A DNA stretch of 64,000 bases from Microbacterium candidum (lineage in GTDB: Bacteria > Actinomycetota > Actinomycetes > Actinomycetales > Microbacteriaceae), in assembly GCF_030315975.1 (NCBI RefSeq), contig NZ_JASXSZ010000002.1:496001-560000 (forward strand), in the 5' to 3' direction. Each line of letters opens with the position of its first letter. Position 1 is the stretch's first letter. Shown here piece by piece: positions 9,010 through 17,659 of the stretch. The notes beneath the pieces are model-generated. The model did no database searches and had not been told where the DNA came from. It saw only the letters and a program-made list of their open reading frames with translations. Position numbers and translations under genes: made by a program.

Positions 9010-10314
9010 TCAGGTACGGCGGAGGGCGTCGGAAGCGATCTCGCGGATCGACGTGTGGCCGGACAGGCCGAGCGTGATGTCGAGCTCGGCGAGGACGTTG
9101 CGCACGACCTCCCGTACGCCCGCCTCGCCCGCGATCGCGAGGCCGTACGCGTACGGCCGGCCGAGCGCGACCATCGTCGCGCCGAGTGCGAGCGCGATGA
9201 ACGCGTCGGCACCGCCGCGGACACCGGAGTCGAAGACGACCGGGACCCGACCGTCGACCCTCTCGACGATCTCGGGCAGCACGGCGAGGGTCGGCACGGA
9301 CGCGTCGATCTGCCGCCCACCGTGGTTGGAGACCCACACGCCGTCGGCACCCGCATCCACCGCCCTCGAAGCGTCGTCCGGGTGCACGATGCCCTTCAGG
9401 ATGATGGGCAGGCTCGTCCACTCGCGCGCCTTCGCGAGGTCGGCCCACGTGAGGGCGGGCGTCGAGAACACGTCGAGGAACGTCTCGACCGCGGCCCGCG
9501 GCAGCGGCGAGCGAAGGCCTCCGCGCACCCCCGTTCCCGTGATCGGCGCAGCCTTGCGCGCCATCGAGACGCCTGCGATCACCGTCTTCGGCGTCATCCG
9601 CACGCTCGGCGCGGGTCCGGCCTGCCGAGCCCTCTCGCGCACCAGCTGCTGGAAGACCGGATCGCTCGTGTACTGCGCGATGCCGAGCCCACGTGTGAAC
9701 GGGAGGTAGGCGAGGTCGAGATCTCGGGTGCGCCAGCCGAGGAGGTGCGTGTCGAGCGTCACGACGACCGCCTCGCATCCGGATGCCTCGGCCCGGCGCA
9801 GCAGCGACGCGTTGAGCTCATCCGACGACGACCAGTACAGCTGGAAGAGGCGCGCACCGCCGCTCGCCTCCGCCACCTGCTCCATGGGGAAGGACGCCTG
9901 GTTGCTGAGGACGTACGGGACGCCGAGGGATGCCGCGGCCCGCGCGACGGCGAGGTCTGCCTCCGGATGCGCCATCTCCATGACGCCGAGCGGCGCGAGC
10001 AGCAGGGGGCTCGGCCGGGTCTTCCCGAGGAACGACGTGGACAGGTCGCGGTCCGATACATCCCGCAGAGGCCGCGGCCACACCTGCCACCGGTCGAACG
10101 CCGCGCGATTGGCATCCATCGTCCGTCCCGCGCCTGCGCCGCCCGCGATGTACGCGAACGCCTCGGCGCTGAGGGCCTTCCGCGCCGCCTGCTCGAGGGC
10201 TTCTGGATGCACCGGCACGGCCGGGCGGGCGCCGGAGATGCCGGCGCGATAGATGTCGGACTGCGCGCGCCGGCCGATGCCGCGAGCTGCAGCCGGATCG
10301 TCGGGAACGCTCAT
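9010..10314 (-). CDS. FMN-dependent alpha-hydroxy-acid oxidase, lactate 2-monooxygenase-like
   Basis: This 434-aa flavoenzyme belongs to the alpha-hydroxy-acid oxidising family. It shows the FMN-binding barrel with LPIILKGIVHP (Lys that contacts FMN), the catalytic His in WVSNHGGRQID, and GLALAxxATM-type phosphate-binding strands near the C-terminus (VFDSGVRGGADAF). A long insertion (about residues 170-260), between DTHLLGWRTRDLDLAYLP and LPIILKG, is typical of lactate 2-monooxygenase, which turns lactate into acetate, CO2 and water. A plain lactate or glycolate oxidase remains possible. ATG 10314 gives the expected N-terminal extension. No transporter adjoins it. Confidence 0.85.
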   Translation of the reverse strand: MSVPDDPAAARGIGRRAQSDIYRAGISGARPAVPVHPEALEQAARKALSAEAFAYIAGGAGAGRTMDANRAAFDRWQVWPRPLRDVSDRDLSTSFLGKTRPSPLLLAPLGVMEMAHPEADLAVARAAASLGVPYVLSNQASFPMEQVAEASGGARLFQLYWSSSDELNASLLRRAEASGCEAVVVTLDTHLLGWRTRDLDLAYLPFTRGLGIAQYTSDPVFQQLVRERARQAGPAPSVRMTPKTVIAGVSMARKAAPITGTGVRGGLRSPLPRAAVETFLDVFSTPALTWADLAKAREWTSLPIILKGIVHPDDASRAVDAGADGVWVSNHGGRQIDASVPTLAVLPEIVERVDGRVPVVFDSGVRGGADAFIALALGATMVALGRPYAYGLAIAGEAGVREVVRNVLAELDITLGLSGHTSIREIASDALRRT

Positions 10315-10371
10315 CCCGTCACCCTACGGCGCGCGCCCCGCGCCGTCATGCGGTTGCGCGGAATCCGAAAT

Positions 10372-10391
10372 TGTCCCCCGAAGAGGGGACA
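10372..10391 (+). promoter_or_regulatory. Palindromic box upstream of the LPVTG surface protein gene
   Basis: TGTCCCC (10372-10378) pairs with GGGGACA (10385-10391) about 85 bp before the GTG start. Such a near-perfect palindrome looks like an operator for a two-fold symmetric regulator; the protein is unknown. Confidence 0.4.
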
Positions 10392-10474
10392 CGCCGTTGC
10401 CGCCTCGGCCGATATCGTCCGAGGCAGACGTCACCCGCGGAACAGGCACCGCCGGGACGTCACGGGGGTGTGCA

Positions 10475-13400
10475 GTGAAGCGTTCTTGGTTCGCGTCGGG
10501 GGTTGTGGCGGCGGTCATCGTCGGAACGGTCGGGATCGGCGCCGTCGGCGTATCGTCGCCGGCCGTGGCGGCACCACCATCCAGTCCATGGAGCGGAGAC
10601 GCGGGCGGCAACGTCGCCGACGTGACGACGACCGCGGCGACGCTCAACGTCGCCGGCCTCGGCGTCGCCGTCAGCAATGCGACCACGGATTCGACGGCGT
10701 CGCCTCAGGTGCGTTCGACCTCGAGCAACATCGACGCAGCGGTGGCGGGGCTCCCCATCGCCGTCAGCACGAACTCAGTCTCCGCTCCGCCGGATGCGGG
10801 TCCCACGACGGGCGGGATCGCCGCCGATGTGACCGGCCTCATCGATGTCGGCGCCATCACGACGACGAACGAGGCGCACTGGAGCCTTCCCGCAGTCTGC
10901 AACACGACCGGCGTCATCTCGGCCGCGACCACCCAGACAGCCGGGCTCAGCGTGCTGCCCGCGCTCGGCGGCGGGATGCTGAGCCTCGGTGTCTCGCAGT
11001 CCAACGGTTCCACGTCGCTCACTCAGGTCAGCGGTCAGAACAGCGGGCTGAACCATGGCGTGAAGAGCGTCGCGACCGGCAGCATCACCGGACTGAGCAT
11101 GCTCGGCGGAGCCGTGAACGTGAACGTGCAGGGCACCACCACCCTGACGGCGACGGCCAGCGGAACTGTGGCTGGCACGGTCGCCTACCAGCCCGCTGTC
11201 GTGACCGTGACGGCGAACGGCACCACCACGACCCTCAACGTCGGCGACCCCGCGACGGTCATCAACATCGCGCTGGTCGGAAGCGTCACCCTCCAGATGA
11301 AGGCGCCGGTCTCGACCACGACCGCAACCTCCGCGCAGACGAGCGTGTCGCTCCTGTCAGTGAGCGTCGCGCTCCTCGGCGGTGTCGCGTCGACAGATGT
11401 CAACGTGCTGCCGCTCACCGCAAACGCCACCGCACCCGCGGGCGGCATCGACTGCCCGCCCCCGGCGCCCGTCATCACCGTGCCGACGGCCGGTCAGGCC
11501 TTCAACACGCCGACGCCGACCATCACCGGCACGGCCGAGCACGGCGCGACCGTCACCGTGAATGTCGACGGCCTTGCGCCGGTCACGACGACCGCGGACG
11601 CCACCACGGGCGCGTGGAGCGTGCCCTCGCCGAGCCTCGCCGACGGTCCCCACACCGTGAACGCGACCCAGGCGGTGAACGGGGTGAGCGGTCCGGCGTC
11701 CGCCGACGTCGCCTTCTCCGTGGACACCGTCGCCCCATCGGCGCCGACCGTCATCACCCCGGCGAACGGCACGGTCACCAACAACAACAAACCACCGATC
11801 ACGGGGACCGCTGAGGCGAACAGCACGGTCACCGTCAACATCGACGGCACCGCGGTCGGGACGACGCCGGCGGACGGAACCGGCAACTGGACCTTCACGC
11901 CGACCACCGCGCTCAGCGACGCCTCCCACACGGTCAACGCGACCGCCAAGGACGCCGCCGGCAACATCTCCGCGGTCTCCAACACGAACACCTTCACCGT
12001 CGACACGGTCGCGCCCGTGGCGCCGGTCGTGAGCACCCCGGCGAACGGATCCGTGACGAACAACCCCAAGCCGCCGATCACCGGAACGGCGGAGGCGAAC
12101 AGTACCGTCACCGTCAGCATCGACGGCACCGTCGTCGGCACGACTCCCGCCGACGGAAGCGGCAACTGGACCTTCACGCCCACCACCGCGCTCAGCGACG
12201 CCTCGCACACGGTCAACGCGACTGCGAAGGATGCTGCCGGCAACATCTCCCCGGTGTCCAACACGAACACCTTCACCGTCGACACGACACCGCCCGCCGC
12301 ACCGGTCATCAGCAGCCCGGTCGACGGATCGTCGACGAACGCCGTCCAGCCGCCGATCACCGGTGCCGCAGAGGCGAACAGTGTTGTCACGGTGACGATC
12401 GATGGGACGCCCCGGGGAACCACCGCGGCGGACGGGTCGGGCAATTGGACGTTCACGCCCCCGACTCCCCTGGCGGATGGCGTCCACTCCGTCGTCGCGA
12501 CGGCAAAGGATGCCGCGGGCAACATCAGCCCGGACTCCAACCAGGTGCAGTTCACAGTCGACACGCTTCCTCCCGCGCCGCCCGTGGTGCTGACCCCCGC
12601 GAGTGGTTCCGTGACCAACAACCCCAAGCCGCTCGTGACGGGAACGGCGGAGGCGAACAGCACCGTCACCGTCAGCATCGACGGCGCCGTCGTCGGGACG
12701 ACCCCCGCAGACGGAAGCGGCAACTGGACCTTCACCCCGACCACCGCGCTCACCGACGCCTCGCACACGGTCAACGCGACCGCCAAGGATGCCGCCGGCA
12801 ACGTGTCGCCCGTGTCGAACACGAACACCTTCACCGTCGACACGACACCGCCCCTCGCACCGGTGGTGAGCACCCCGGCAACCGGTTCGGTGACCAAGAA
12901 CCCCAAGCCGCCGATCACCGGAACGGCTGAGGCGAACAGCACCGTCACCGTCAGCATCGACGGAGCCGTCGTCGGGACGACCCCCGCAGACGGAAGCGGG
13001 AACTGGACCTTCACGCCGACCACCGCGCTCACCGACGCCTCGCACACGGTCAACGCGACCGCCAAGGATGCCGCCGGCAACATCTCCCCCGTGTCGAACA
13101 CGAATACCTTCACCGTCGACACCACGCCACCCGCAGCCCCGGTCATCACGGCGCCTGTGAACGGCTCGTCCACCGCCGACACGACGCCGGCCATCACCGG
13201 CACCGCCGAGGCGAACAGCACCGTCACCGTCACGACCAACGGCTCGGTTGCCGGGACGACTACCGCGGATGGCTCCGGCAACTGGTCATTCACACCGTCG
13301 ACGCCGTTGACCGACGGCCCGTACACGGTGACCGCCACCGCGACCGATGCGGCCGGGAACACGAGCCCGGCTTCGGCGCCGGTGACCTTCACCGTCGACA

Positions 13401-14116
13401 CGGCCGCGCCGGCCGCGCCCGTCATCACCGCACCCGCGAGCGGTTCGTCGACGAGCGACACCACACCGGACATCAAGGGCACCGCCGAAGCCGGCAGCAC
13501 CGTCACTGTCATCATCGACGGCACCGCCGTCGGAACGACCAAGGCCGATGGTTCCGGCAACTGGACCTACACCCCGACGACGCCACTGGCCGAGGGTGCT
13601 CACACGGTCACAGCGACGGCGACGGATGCAGCAGGCAACGTGAGCCCGGAGGCCTCCCCCGTCTCGTTCACGGTCGACACACTCGCACCAGCGGCACCCG
13701 TGATCACGAGCCCGGCGGACGGCTCGACGACGACCAACCCCACGCCGCCGATCACCGGCACGGCCGAGCCGAACAGCACCGTCACGGTGATCGTCAACGG
13801 GACGCCCGTCGGGACCACGAAGGCGGACGGCCAGGGGAATTGGACCTTCACGCCGACGACGCCGCTCCCGAATGGAACCGACACGATCACCGCGACGGCC
13901 ACGGATGCCGCAGGCAACATCAGCCCCGCATCGGCGCCCGTGACGGTCACCATCAGCGCACCGACGCCAGATCCGTCGCCGACGATACCTCCGACGACGC
14001 CGAGCAGCCTGCCGGTGACCGGTGGCGGGGACATGCTCGGTGGCTGGGTCATCGGCGCGCTGCTGATCGCTCTCGGCATCGCCGCCGTCCGGTTCGGCCG
14101 CCGTCGCGTCGGCTGA
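10475..14116 (+). CDS. LPVTG-anchored cell-wall protein with nine Ig-like repeats
   Basis: This 1213-aa secreted protein has a Sec signal peptide (about residues 1-33, ending AVA) and a ~290-residue N-terminal region rich in Thr/Val/Ala with few charged residues. Nine ~93-aa bacterial Ig-like repeats follow, each with a core such as ITGTAEANSTVTVSIDG, then a Pro/Thr linker. It ends with the sortase signal LPVTGG, a hydrophobic helix and RRR. Such proteins are covalently attached to peptidoglycan and act in adhesion. GTG 10475 is preceded by a G-rich Shine-Dalgarno; longer in-frame forms would overlap the divergent gene. No sortase gene is in the window. The near-identical repeats suggest recent duplication. 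Confidence 0.9.
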   Translation: MKRSWFASGVVAAVIVGTVGIGAVGVSSPAVAAPPSSPWSGDAGGNVADVTTTAATLNVAGLGVAVSNATTDSTASPQVRSTSSNIDAAVAGLPIAVSTNSVSAPPDAGPTTGGIAADVTGLIDVGAITTTNEAHWSLPAVCNTTGVISAATTQTAGLSVLPALGGGMLSLGVSQSNGSTSLTQVSGQNSGLNHGVKSVATGSITGLSMLGGAVNVNVQGTTTLTATASGTVAGTVAYQPAVVTVTANGTTTTLNVGDPATVINIALVGSVTLQMKAPVSTTTATSAQTSVSLLSVSVALLGGVASTDVNVLPLTANATAPAGGIDCPPPAPVITVPTAGQAFNTPTPTITGTAEHGATVTVNVDGLAPVTTTADATTGAWSVPSPSLADGPHTVNATQAVNGVSGPASADVAFSVDTVAPSAPTVITPANGTVTNNNKPPITGTAEANSTVTVNIDGTAVGTTPADGTGNWTFTPTTALSDASHTVNATAKDAAGNISAVSNTNTFTVDTVAPVAPVVSTPANGSVTNNPKPPITGTAEANSTVTVSIDGTVVGTTPADGSGNWTFTPTTALSDASHTVNATAKDAAGNISPVSNTNTFTVDTTPPAAPVISSPVDGSSTNAVQPPITGAAEANSVVTVTIDGTPRGTTAADGSGNWTFTPPTPLADGVHSVVATAKDAAGNISPDSNQVQFTVDTLPPAPPVVLTPASGSVTNNPKPLVTGTAEANSTVTVSIDGAVVGTTPADGSGNWTFTPTTALTDASHTVNATAKDAAGNVSPVSNTNTFTVDTTPPLAPVVSTPATGSVTKNPKPPITGTAEANSTVTVSIDGAVVGTTPADGSGNWTFTPTTALTDASHTVNATAKDAAGNISPVSNTNTFTVDTTPPAAPVITAPVNGSSTADTTPAITGTAEANSTVTVTTNGSVAGTTTADGSGNWSFTPSTPLTDGPYTVTATATDAAGNTSPASAPVTFTVDTAAPAAPVITAPASGSSTSDTTPDIKGTAEAGSTVTVIIDGTAVGTTKADGSGNWTYTPTTPLAEGAHTVTATATDAAGNVSPEASPVSFTVDTLAPAAPVITSPADGSTTTNPTPPITGTAEPNSTVTVIVNGTPVGTTKADGQGNWTFTPTTPLPNGTDTITATATDAAGNISPASAPVTVTISAPTPDPSPTIPPTTPSSLPVTGGGDMLGGWVIGALLIALGIAAVRFGRRRVG
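11453..13963 (+). repeat. Nine tandem Ig-like repeat units, 279-bp period
   Basis: Units start near 11453, 11732, 12011, 12290, 12569, 12848, 13127, 13406 and 13685, exactly 279 bp apart where checked. The second, third, fifth and sixth units are nearly identical in DNA, while the first, fourth and last three differ more. The array encodes the surface protein's stalk. Confidence 0.9.
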
Positions 14117-14127
14117 GTCGGCACATC

Positions 14128-14159
14128 AACGGCCGGTCGCCCTCGGGCGGCCGGCCGTT
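14128..14159. terminator. Strong bidirectional terminator
   Basis: AACGGCCGGTCGCC (14128-14141) pairs with GGCGGCCGGCCGTT (14146-14159), 13 of 14 as Watson-Crick and one G-U pair, over a CTCG loop. It lies between converging genes ending at 14116 and 14170. Confidence 0.85.
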
Positions 14160-14169
14160 CGACGCCCGG

Positions 14170-14952
14170 TCAGAGGCCGAGTCCGTCGCGCCAGGACGGA
14201 TGCGCCGGACGCCACCCGAGCGAGCGGGCGGCGGCGCCATCCGCCACGCGCGCGGGGCCGCGCGATGTCACACGCGGCACACCCGCGTAGCCGGCGCGCC
14301 GCGCGAGCACGGCCGCCCAGTCCTCGAGCGCGGCGGGCTCGTCGTCGACGATGTCGAAGATGCTCACCGGCCACGTCAGCGCGGCCATGACGGCGCTGAC
14401 CGCGTCGTCGACGTGCAGCCAGTTCGTCGTATCCGCGATCGCATCCACCACCCCGACGCCGGCGCGTGCCGTGGTCGCGCCGTCCGCCGCGTACCAGGTG
14501 CCGGGACCGTACAGGAGACCGAACCGCAGCACCATGCCGCCGGGATGGCTCATGACGGCGTGCTCCAGCGCTGCCACGGGAGCGCTGTGCGGATCCCACG
14601 AGATGCTCTCCGCAATGACGCGGTCCACCCCGGCCGCATGGGATGCCTCGACGAGTGCCGGCGCGCCGACCTCCCGGAGCCGCGCGTTGGCCGCGTAGTC
14701 GAAGGACGCGAGATCCGTCGCGAGGAAGATGACTGTCGTCGGCTGCACCTCGGCGAGCGCCGCGTCGATCGAAGCGGGATCGAGCGCATCCAGGACGACG
14801 CCGCGAGCGCCGGAGCTCTCGACCTCGCTCAACCGCTCCGCGCGACGGCTCGTGCCGTGGACCTCGTGGCCCGCTGCGACGAGCGCGCGCGTCGCCGGGG
14901 CGCCGAGGACTCCGGTCGCGCCGACGAGGAGGATGCGTTCGGTGGCCGTCAC
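14170..14952 (-). CDS. NAD-dependent epimerase/dehydratase-like protein (atypical extended SDR)
   Basis: This 260-aa protein has the Rossmann motif GATGVLGAPATRALV at about residues 11-25 and an extended SDR shape, with a substrate domain beginning near HWLHVDDAV-like residues (TNWLHVDDAVSAVM). The usual YxxxK catalytic pair is not seen after the ESISWD region, so it may be a non-catalytic or atypical member. ATG 14952 was chosen as the first Met before the Rossmann motif. It ends beside a strong terminator and lies 29 bp downstream of menC on the same strand. Substrate unknown. Confidence 0.72.
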   Translation of the reverse strand: MTATERILLVGATGVLGAPATRALVAAGHEVHGTSRRAERLSEVESSGARGVVLDALDPASIDAALAEVQPTTVIFLATDLASFDYAANARLREVGAPALVEASHAAGVDRVIAESISWDPHSAPVAALEHAVMSHPGGMVLRFGLLYGPGTWYAADGATTARAGVGVVDAIADTTNWLHVDDAVSAVMAALTWPVSIFDIVDDEPAALEDWAAVLARRAGYAGVPRVTSRGPARVADGAAARSLGWRPAHPSWRDGLGL

Positions 14953-14981
14953 GAGCCCGACAGTACCGGACGGCGAGCAGG

Positions 14982-16106
14982 TCAGCGCCGGACCACGGCC
15001 CGCTCGACGGTGAAGTCCTCCAGGGCGACGGGGTCGATCTCGACGCCGAGGCCCGGCCCGGTCGGAACGCGCACGTGCCCGTCCTCAAGCACGGCGGGCT
15101 CCGTCACGATGTCCCGCATGTAGAACCGCGCGGAGGCCGAGACGTCGCCGGGCAGGGTGAAGCCCGGGAGCGCGGCGAGTGCGGCGTTCGCGGCACGGCC
15201 GATGCCGGTCTCCAGCATTCCTCCGCACCACACCGGGACGCCCGCATCCCGCGCGAGATCGTGGATGCGGACGGCCTCGAGATACCCGCCGACGCGACCC
15301 GCCTTGATGTTGATGATGCGGCACGAGCCGAGCGCCAAGGCGTCGGCGGCGGCCTTCGCGGAGACGATCGACTCGTCGAGGCACACCGGTGTCGACAGGC
15401 GCTTGGCGAGTGTCGCGTGGTCGACGAGGTCGTCCTCCTGCAGCGGCTGCTCGATCAGCAGCAGGTCGAACCGATCGAGCTCGGCAAGGGTGTCGGCATC
15501 CGCCAGCGTGTAGGCGGAGTTCGCGTCTACCTGCAGCGGGATGGCGCCGAAGGCGTCGCGCACGGCGGCGGTGTCGTCGACGTCGCGCCCAGGCTTGATC
15601 TTGATCTTGATCCGCACGTACCCCTCGTCGAGGTACTCGCGCACCGCGTCGACGAGGGCGGCGGGGTCGCGCTGGATGCCGACCGAGACGCCGGACGGCA
15701 CCCGGTCGCGCGCGGCTCCGAGGTGCGCTCCGAGCGGCGTGCCGTCGCGGCGGAGCGCCGCATCCAGGACCGCCAGCTCAAGACCCGCCTTGACCATGCG
15801 GTGCCCCTTGAACGGCTCAAGGACCTCGGCCACGTCGGAAGGCGTCAGGATGCGGCGGTCCAGCAGCGCGGGGATCAGGAAGCGCTGCGCGACATCCCAC
15901 GCTCCCTGCGTGTACTCGCTCGAGTAGAGGGGGTCGGCTCCTGTGACGATCTCGCCCCAGCCGTCGCCGTCGGACGTGAGCGCCCGCACGACGATGACCT
16001 CGCGCACCGTCTCCGTGCCGAACGACGTCGTGAACGGCGACACGAGCGGCACGTGGAGGACCCTCAGCTCGAAGCCGTCGAGGGTCACCGGGTCTGTGGG
16101 CGTCAT
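14982..16106 (-). CDS. menC: o-Succinylbenzoate synthase / N-acylamino acid racemase family enzyme
   Basis: This enolase-superfamily enzyme dehydrates SHCHC to o-succinylbenzoate in menaquinone synthesis; close relatives racemise N-acylamino acids. It carries the acid/base lysine (VRIKIKIKPG), metal ligands (LQVDANSAYT, LLIEQPLQEDD, CLDESIVS) and the second lysine region NIKAGRVGGYLEA. Length is normal (374 aa from the ATG). A GTG at 16115 is also possible; the GAGGGG sits too close to the ATG for a clean choice. A 39-aa ORF ends 1-2 bp before that GTG. No other men gene is in the window, so racemase activity is not excluded. Confidence 0.8.
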   Translation of the reverse strand: MTPTDPVTLDGFELRVLHVPLVSPFTTSFGTETVREVIVVRALTSDGDGWGEIVTGADPLYSSEYTQGAWDVAQRFLIPALLDRRILTPSDVAEVLEPFKGHRMVKAGLELAVLDAALRRDGTPLGAHLGAARDRVPSGVSVGIQRDPAALVDAVREYLDEGYVRIKIKIKPGRDVDDTAAVRDAFGAIPLQVDANSAYTLADADTLAELDRFDLLLIEQPLQEDDLVDHATLAKRLSTPVCLDESIVSAKAAADALALGSCRIINIKAGRVGGYLEAVRIHDLARDAGVPVWCGGMLETGIGRAANAALAALPGFTLPGDVSASARFYMRDIVTEPAVLEDGHVRVPTGPGLGVEIDPVALEDFTVERAVVRR

Positions 16107-16116
16107 GCCCCTCACG

Positions 16117-16236
16117 CTACGCGCGGCGGGCGGGAGACTCCACGAGCGGGATGAAGGTCGCGCGACGGCGCGGGCGCGAATGGCGGCGCTTCCACTCGTT
16201 CAGCGAGCGTGACAGCGAGGTGATGGTGCGGGTCAT
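16117..16236 (-). CDS. Small basic 39-aa protein upstream of menC
   Basis: This short ORF encodes 39 residues, strongly basic (SLNEWKRRHSRPRRRATF in the middle). It has a good Shine-Dalgarno (GAAGGGAG, about 6 nt before ATG 16236) and its TAG lies immediately before the candidate GTG of the menC gene, which suggests coupled translation. No domain is recognisable. It might be a tiny conserved protein or a leader that helps menC expression; support is from layout and RBS only. Confidence 0.45.
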   Translation of the reverse strand: MTRTITSLSRSLNEWKRRHSRPRRRATFIPLVESPARRA

Positions 16237-16302
16237 GGCGTCTCCCTTCTAGGCCTTCACCCATAGAGAGTCGGGATGACGCGTCCTATGACGCCGTTCC
16301 GG

Positions 16303-16695
16303 TCACGGTTGCGTAACGCTGCGGTGGAAGACCCGCCCGTCGGGGTCGTCGTGGCGGCGCGGGCGCAGGTGCGCCGGTGCCGGCCACGGCAGTTCGAAGC
16401 GCTCGACGGGCGCGTCGATCGCCCCGTAGTCGTCGGTCTGCACGACGATGCGCTCGGGGGTGACCTCCACGAGGCGCACGCGGAGGGCGCCCGCATCCGT
16501 CTCCAGCATCCAGATGTCCGCGAGCCACGAGATCCCGCGATCCTCGAGCACCGCCTCCGCGTCGAGCCAGTCCATGGGGGCGGAGACCTCGTGCCCGAAC
16601 AGATCGATGGCGATCCAGTCATCACCGTCGGGTCGGATCCAGCCGACCAGTTCTCCGTCGTCGCGGCGGTGCGGGGTCCAGTCGGGGCCGATCAC
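16303..16695 (-). CDS. Conserved hypothetical protein, translationally coupled to cyclase gene
   Basis: This 130-aa protein has no recognisable domain. It is mixed alpha/beta in composition, with aromatic-rich parts such as WIAIDLFGHEVSAPMDW and a basic C-terminus. GTG 16695 overlaps the stop of the cyclase-like gene by the GTGA pattern, so both are probably translated from one mRNA and may act together. Codon use is like its neighbours. Homologues are expected in related actinobacteria, but the function is unknown. Confidence 0.7.
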   Translation of the reverse strand: MIGPDWTPHRRDDGELVGWIRPDGDDWIAIDLFGHEVSAPMDWLDAEAVLEDRGISWLADIWMLETDAGALRVRLVEVTPERIVVQTDDYGAIDAPVERFELPWPAPAHLRPRRHDDPDGRVFHRSVTQP

Positions 16696-17597
16696 GCCGG
16701 GACCTCGGCGAACGCGCGCACGGGGAACGTCCCGAAGCCCTCGACGGCGGGCGGCGCCGCGGTGAAGCGCGCACCGCGCGGGGGAAGGGCCGCGAGGTTC
16801 GTCAGATGCTCGACGACGTGGACACCGGCCCCGAGAAGCAGGGTGTGCGCCGGGCGCTCTCCGCCGGATTCCGTGTCGTCGATGTTGAGCGAGTCGATGC
16901 CGACGAGGACGGCGCCCGCGTCGATGAGGTGCTGCGCGCCTTCGCGGATGAGGTACGGGGCACCGGAGGCATACGCCGGCGTGCCGAAGTGGCGGTCCCA
17001 CCCGGTGTGCAGGAGGACGGCCGCGCCGCGGACATCGCGATCGGCGAGCGTCTCCGCACGGATGCCGCGTGCCCGCACGTCCTCGAGGTGGAACACCTCT
17101 GCGCGCAGTCCGACGAGCGACGAGAGCTCGAGCCCGGCGAGGTCCCGCCCGTCGGCGTAGCGGTGGAACGGCGAGTCGAGGTACGTGCCCGTATTGCCGA
17201 TCATCGTGATGACGTCCATCGCGAACTCGGTGCCCGGCGCATAGCGCGCCCGCGAGTCCTCGCGGGTGAGGTGCGGTGTGATCACCGGCTCCGGAAGGCC
17301 CGGATAGGTGACGAGGCCCGCCCGGATGGGGTGACTGAGGTCGACCACGCGGGACGTCGTCCCGGCCGGTGCCACCTCGATGCCACGGCTGCCCCGATGG
17401 GGCTCCTCGACGATGCGCAGTCCATGCAGCTCGACCTCGTCGACGAGCGCGAGGCCGAGGTGCTGCACCAGCAGCCGCGCCACGGCCGCTTCGTCGAGGT
17501 CGGCGGACGGAAGATCCAGCCGGAAGCCGACACCGGTGAGTCCGCCGCCGTTCGCGAACGAGATGTCGAAGTCGACGTGTGCGCGGTATTCGGGCAT
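16692..17597 (-). CDS. Cyclase/kynurenine-formamidase-like hydrolase with altered metal motif
   Basis: This 301-aa protein has a ~75-residue N-terminal extension and then the cyclase/KynB-like fold, recognised by TSRVVDLSHPIRAGLVTYPG, later GTYLDSPFHRY and LLHTGWDRHF. In classical members the metal site is HxGTHxDxPxH; here it reads NTGTYLDSPFH, so the first His is Asn and the second is Tyr, while Asp and the last His remain. It may be an amidase with changed metal use or an inactive relative. ATG 17597 lies only 11 nt after a strong hairpin (17609-17647). The following gene overlaps by 4 nt. Confidence 0.78.
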   Translation of the reverse strand: MPEYRAHVDFDISFANGGGLTGVGFRLDLPSADLDEAAVARLLVQHLGLALVDEVELHGLRIVEEPHRGSRGIEVAPAGTTSRVVDLSHPIRAGLVTYPGLPEPVITPHLTREDSRARYAPGTEFAMDVITMIGNTGTYLDSPFHRYADGRDLAGLELSSLVGLRAEVFHLEDVRARGIRAETLADRDVRGAAVLLHTGWDRHFGTPAYASGAPYLIREGAQHLIDAGAVLVGIDSLNIDDTESGGERPAHTLLLGAGVHVVEHLTNLAALPPRGARFTAAPPAVEGFGTFPVRAFAEVPA

Positions 17598-17608
17598 CTG
17601 GTCAGCGT

Positions 17609-17647
17609 AACGGCCTCCCCACGCGCTCGAGGCGTCGGGAGGCCGTT
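17609..17647 (-). terminator. Perfect hairpin between a small ORF and the cyclase gene
   Basis: AACGGCCTCCC (17609-17619) pairs perfectly with 17637-17647, with an inner ACGC/GCGT stem. It lies 12 bp after the stop of the 82-aa ORF and ends 11 nt before the cyclase start, so it is either a terminator or an attenuator-like structure. Confidence 0.7.
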
Positions 17648-17659
17648 CGCAGACAGGGT

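Noticed and set aside
11494..13560. A 688-aa open frame on the minus strand opposite the Ig-like repeat gene
   Set aside because: It mirrors the repeat array on the other strand and has no start signal or recognisable domain; long antisense frames are common in high-GC DNA and here are forced by the repeat's codon use.
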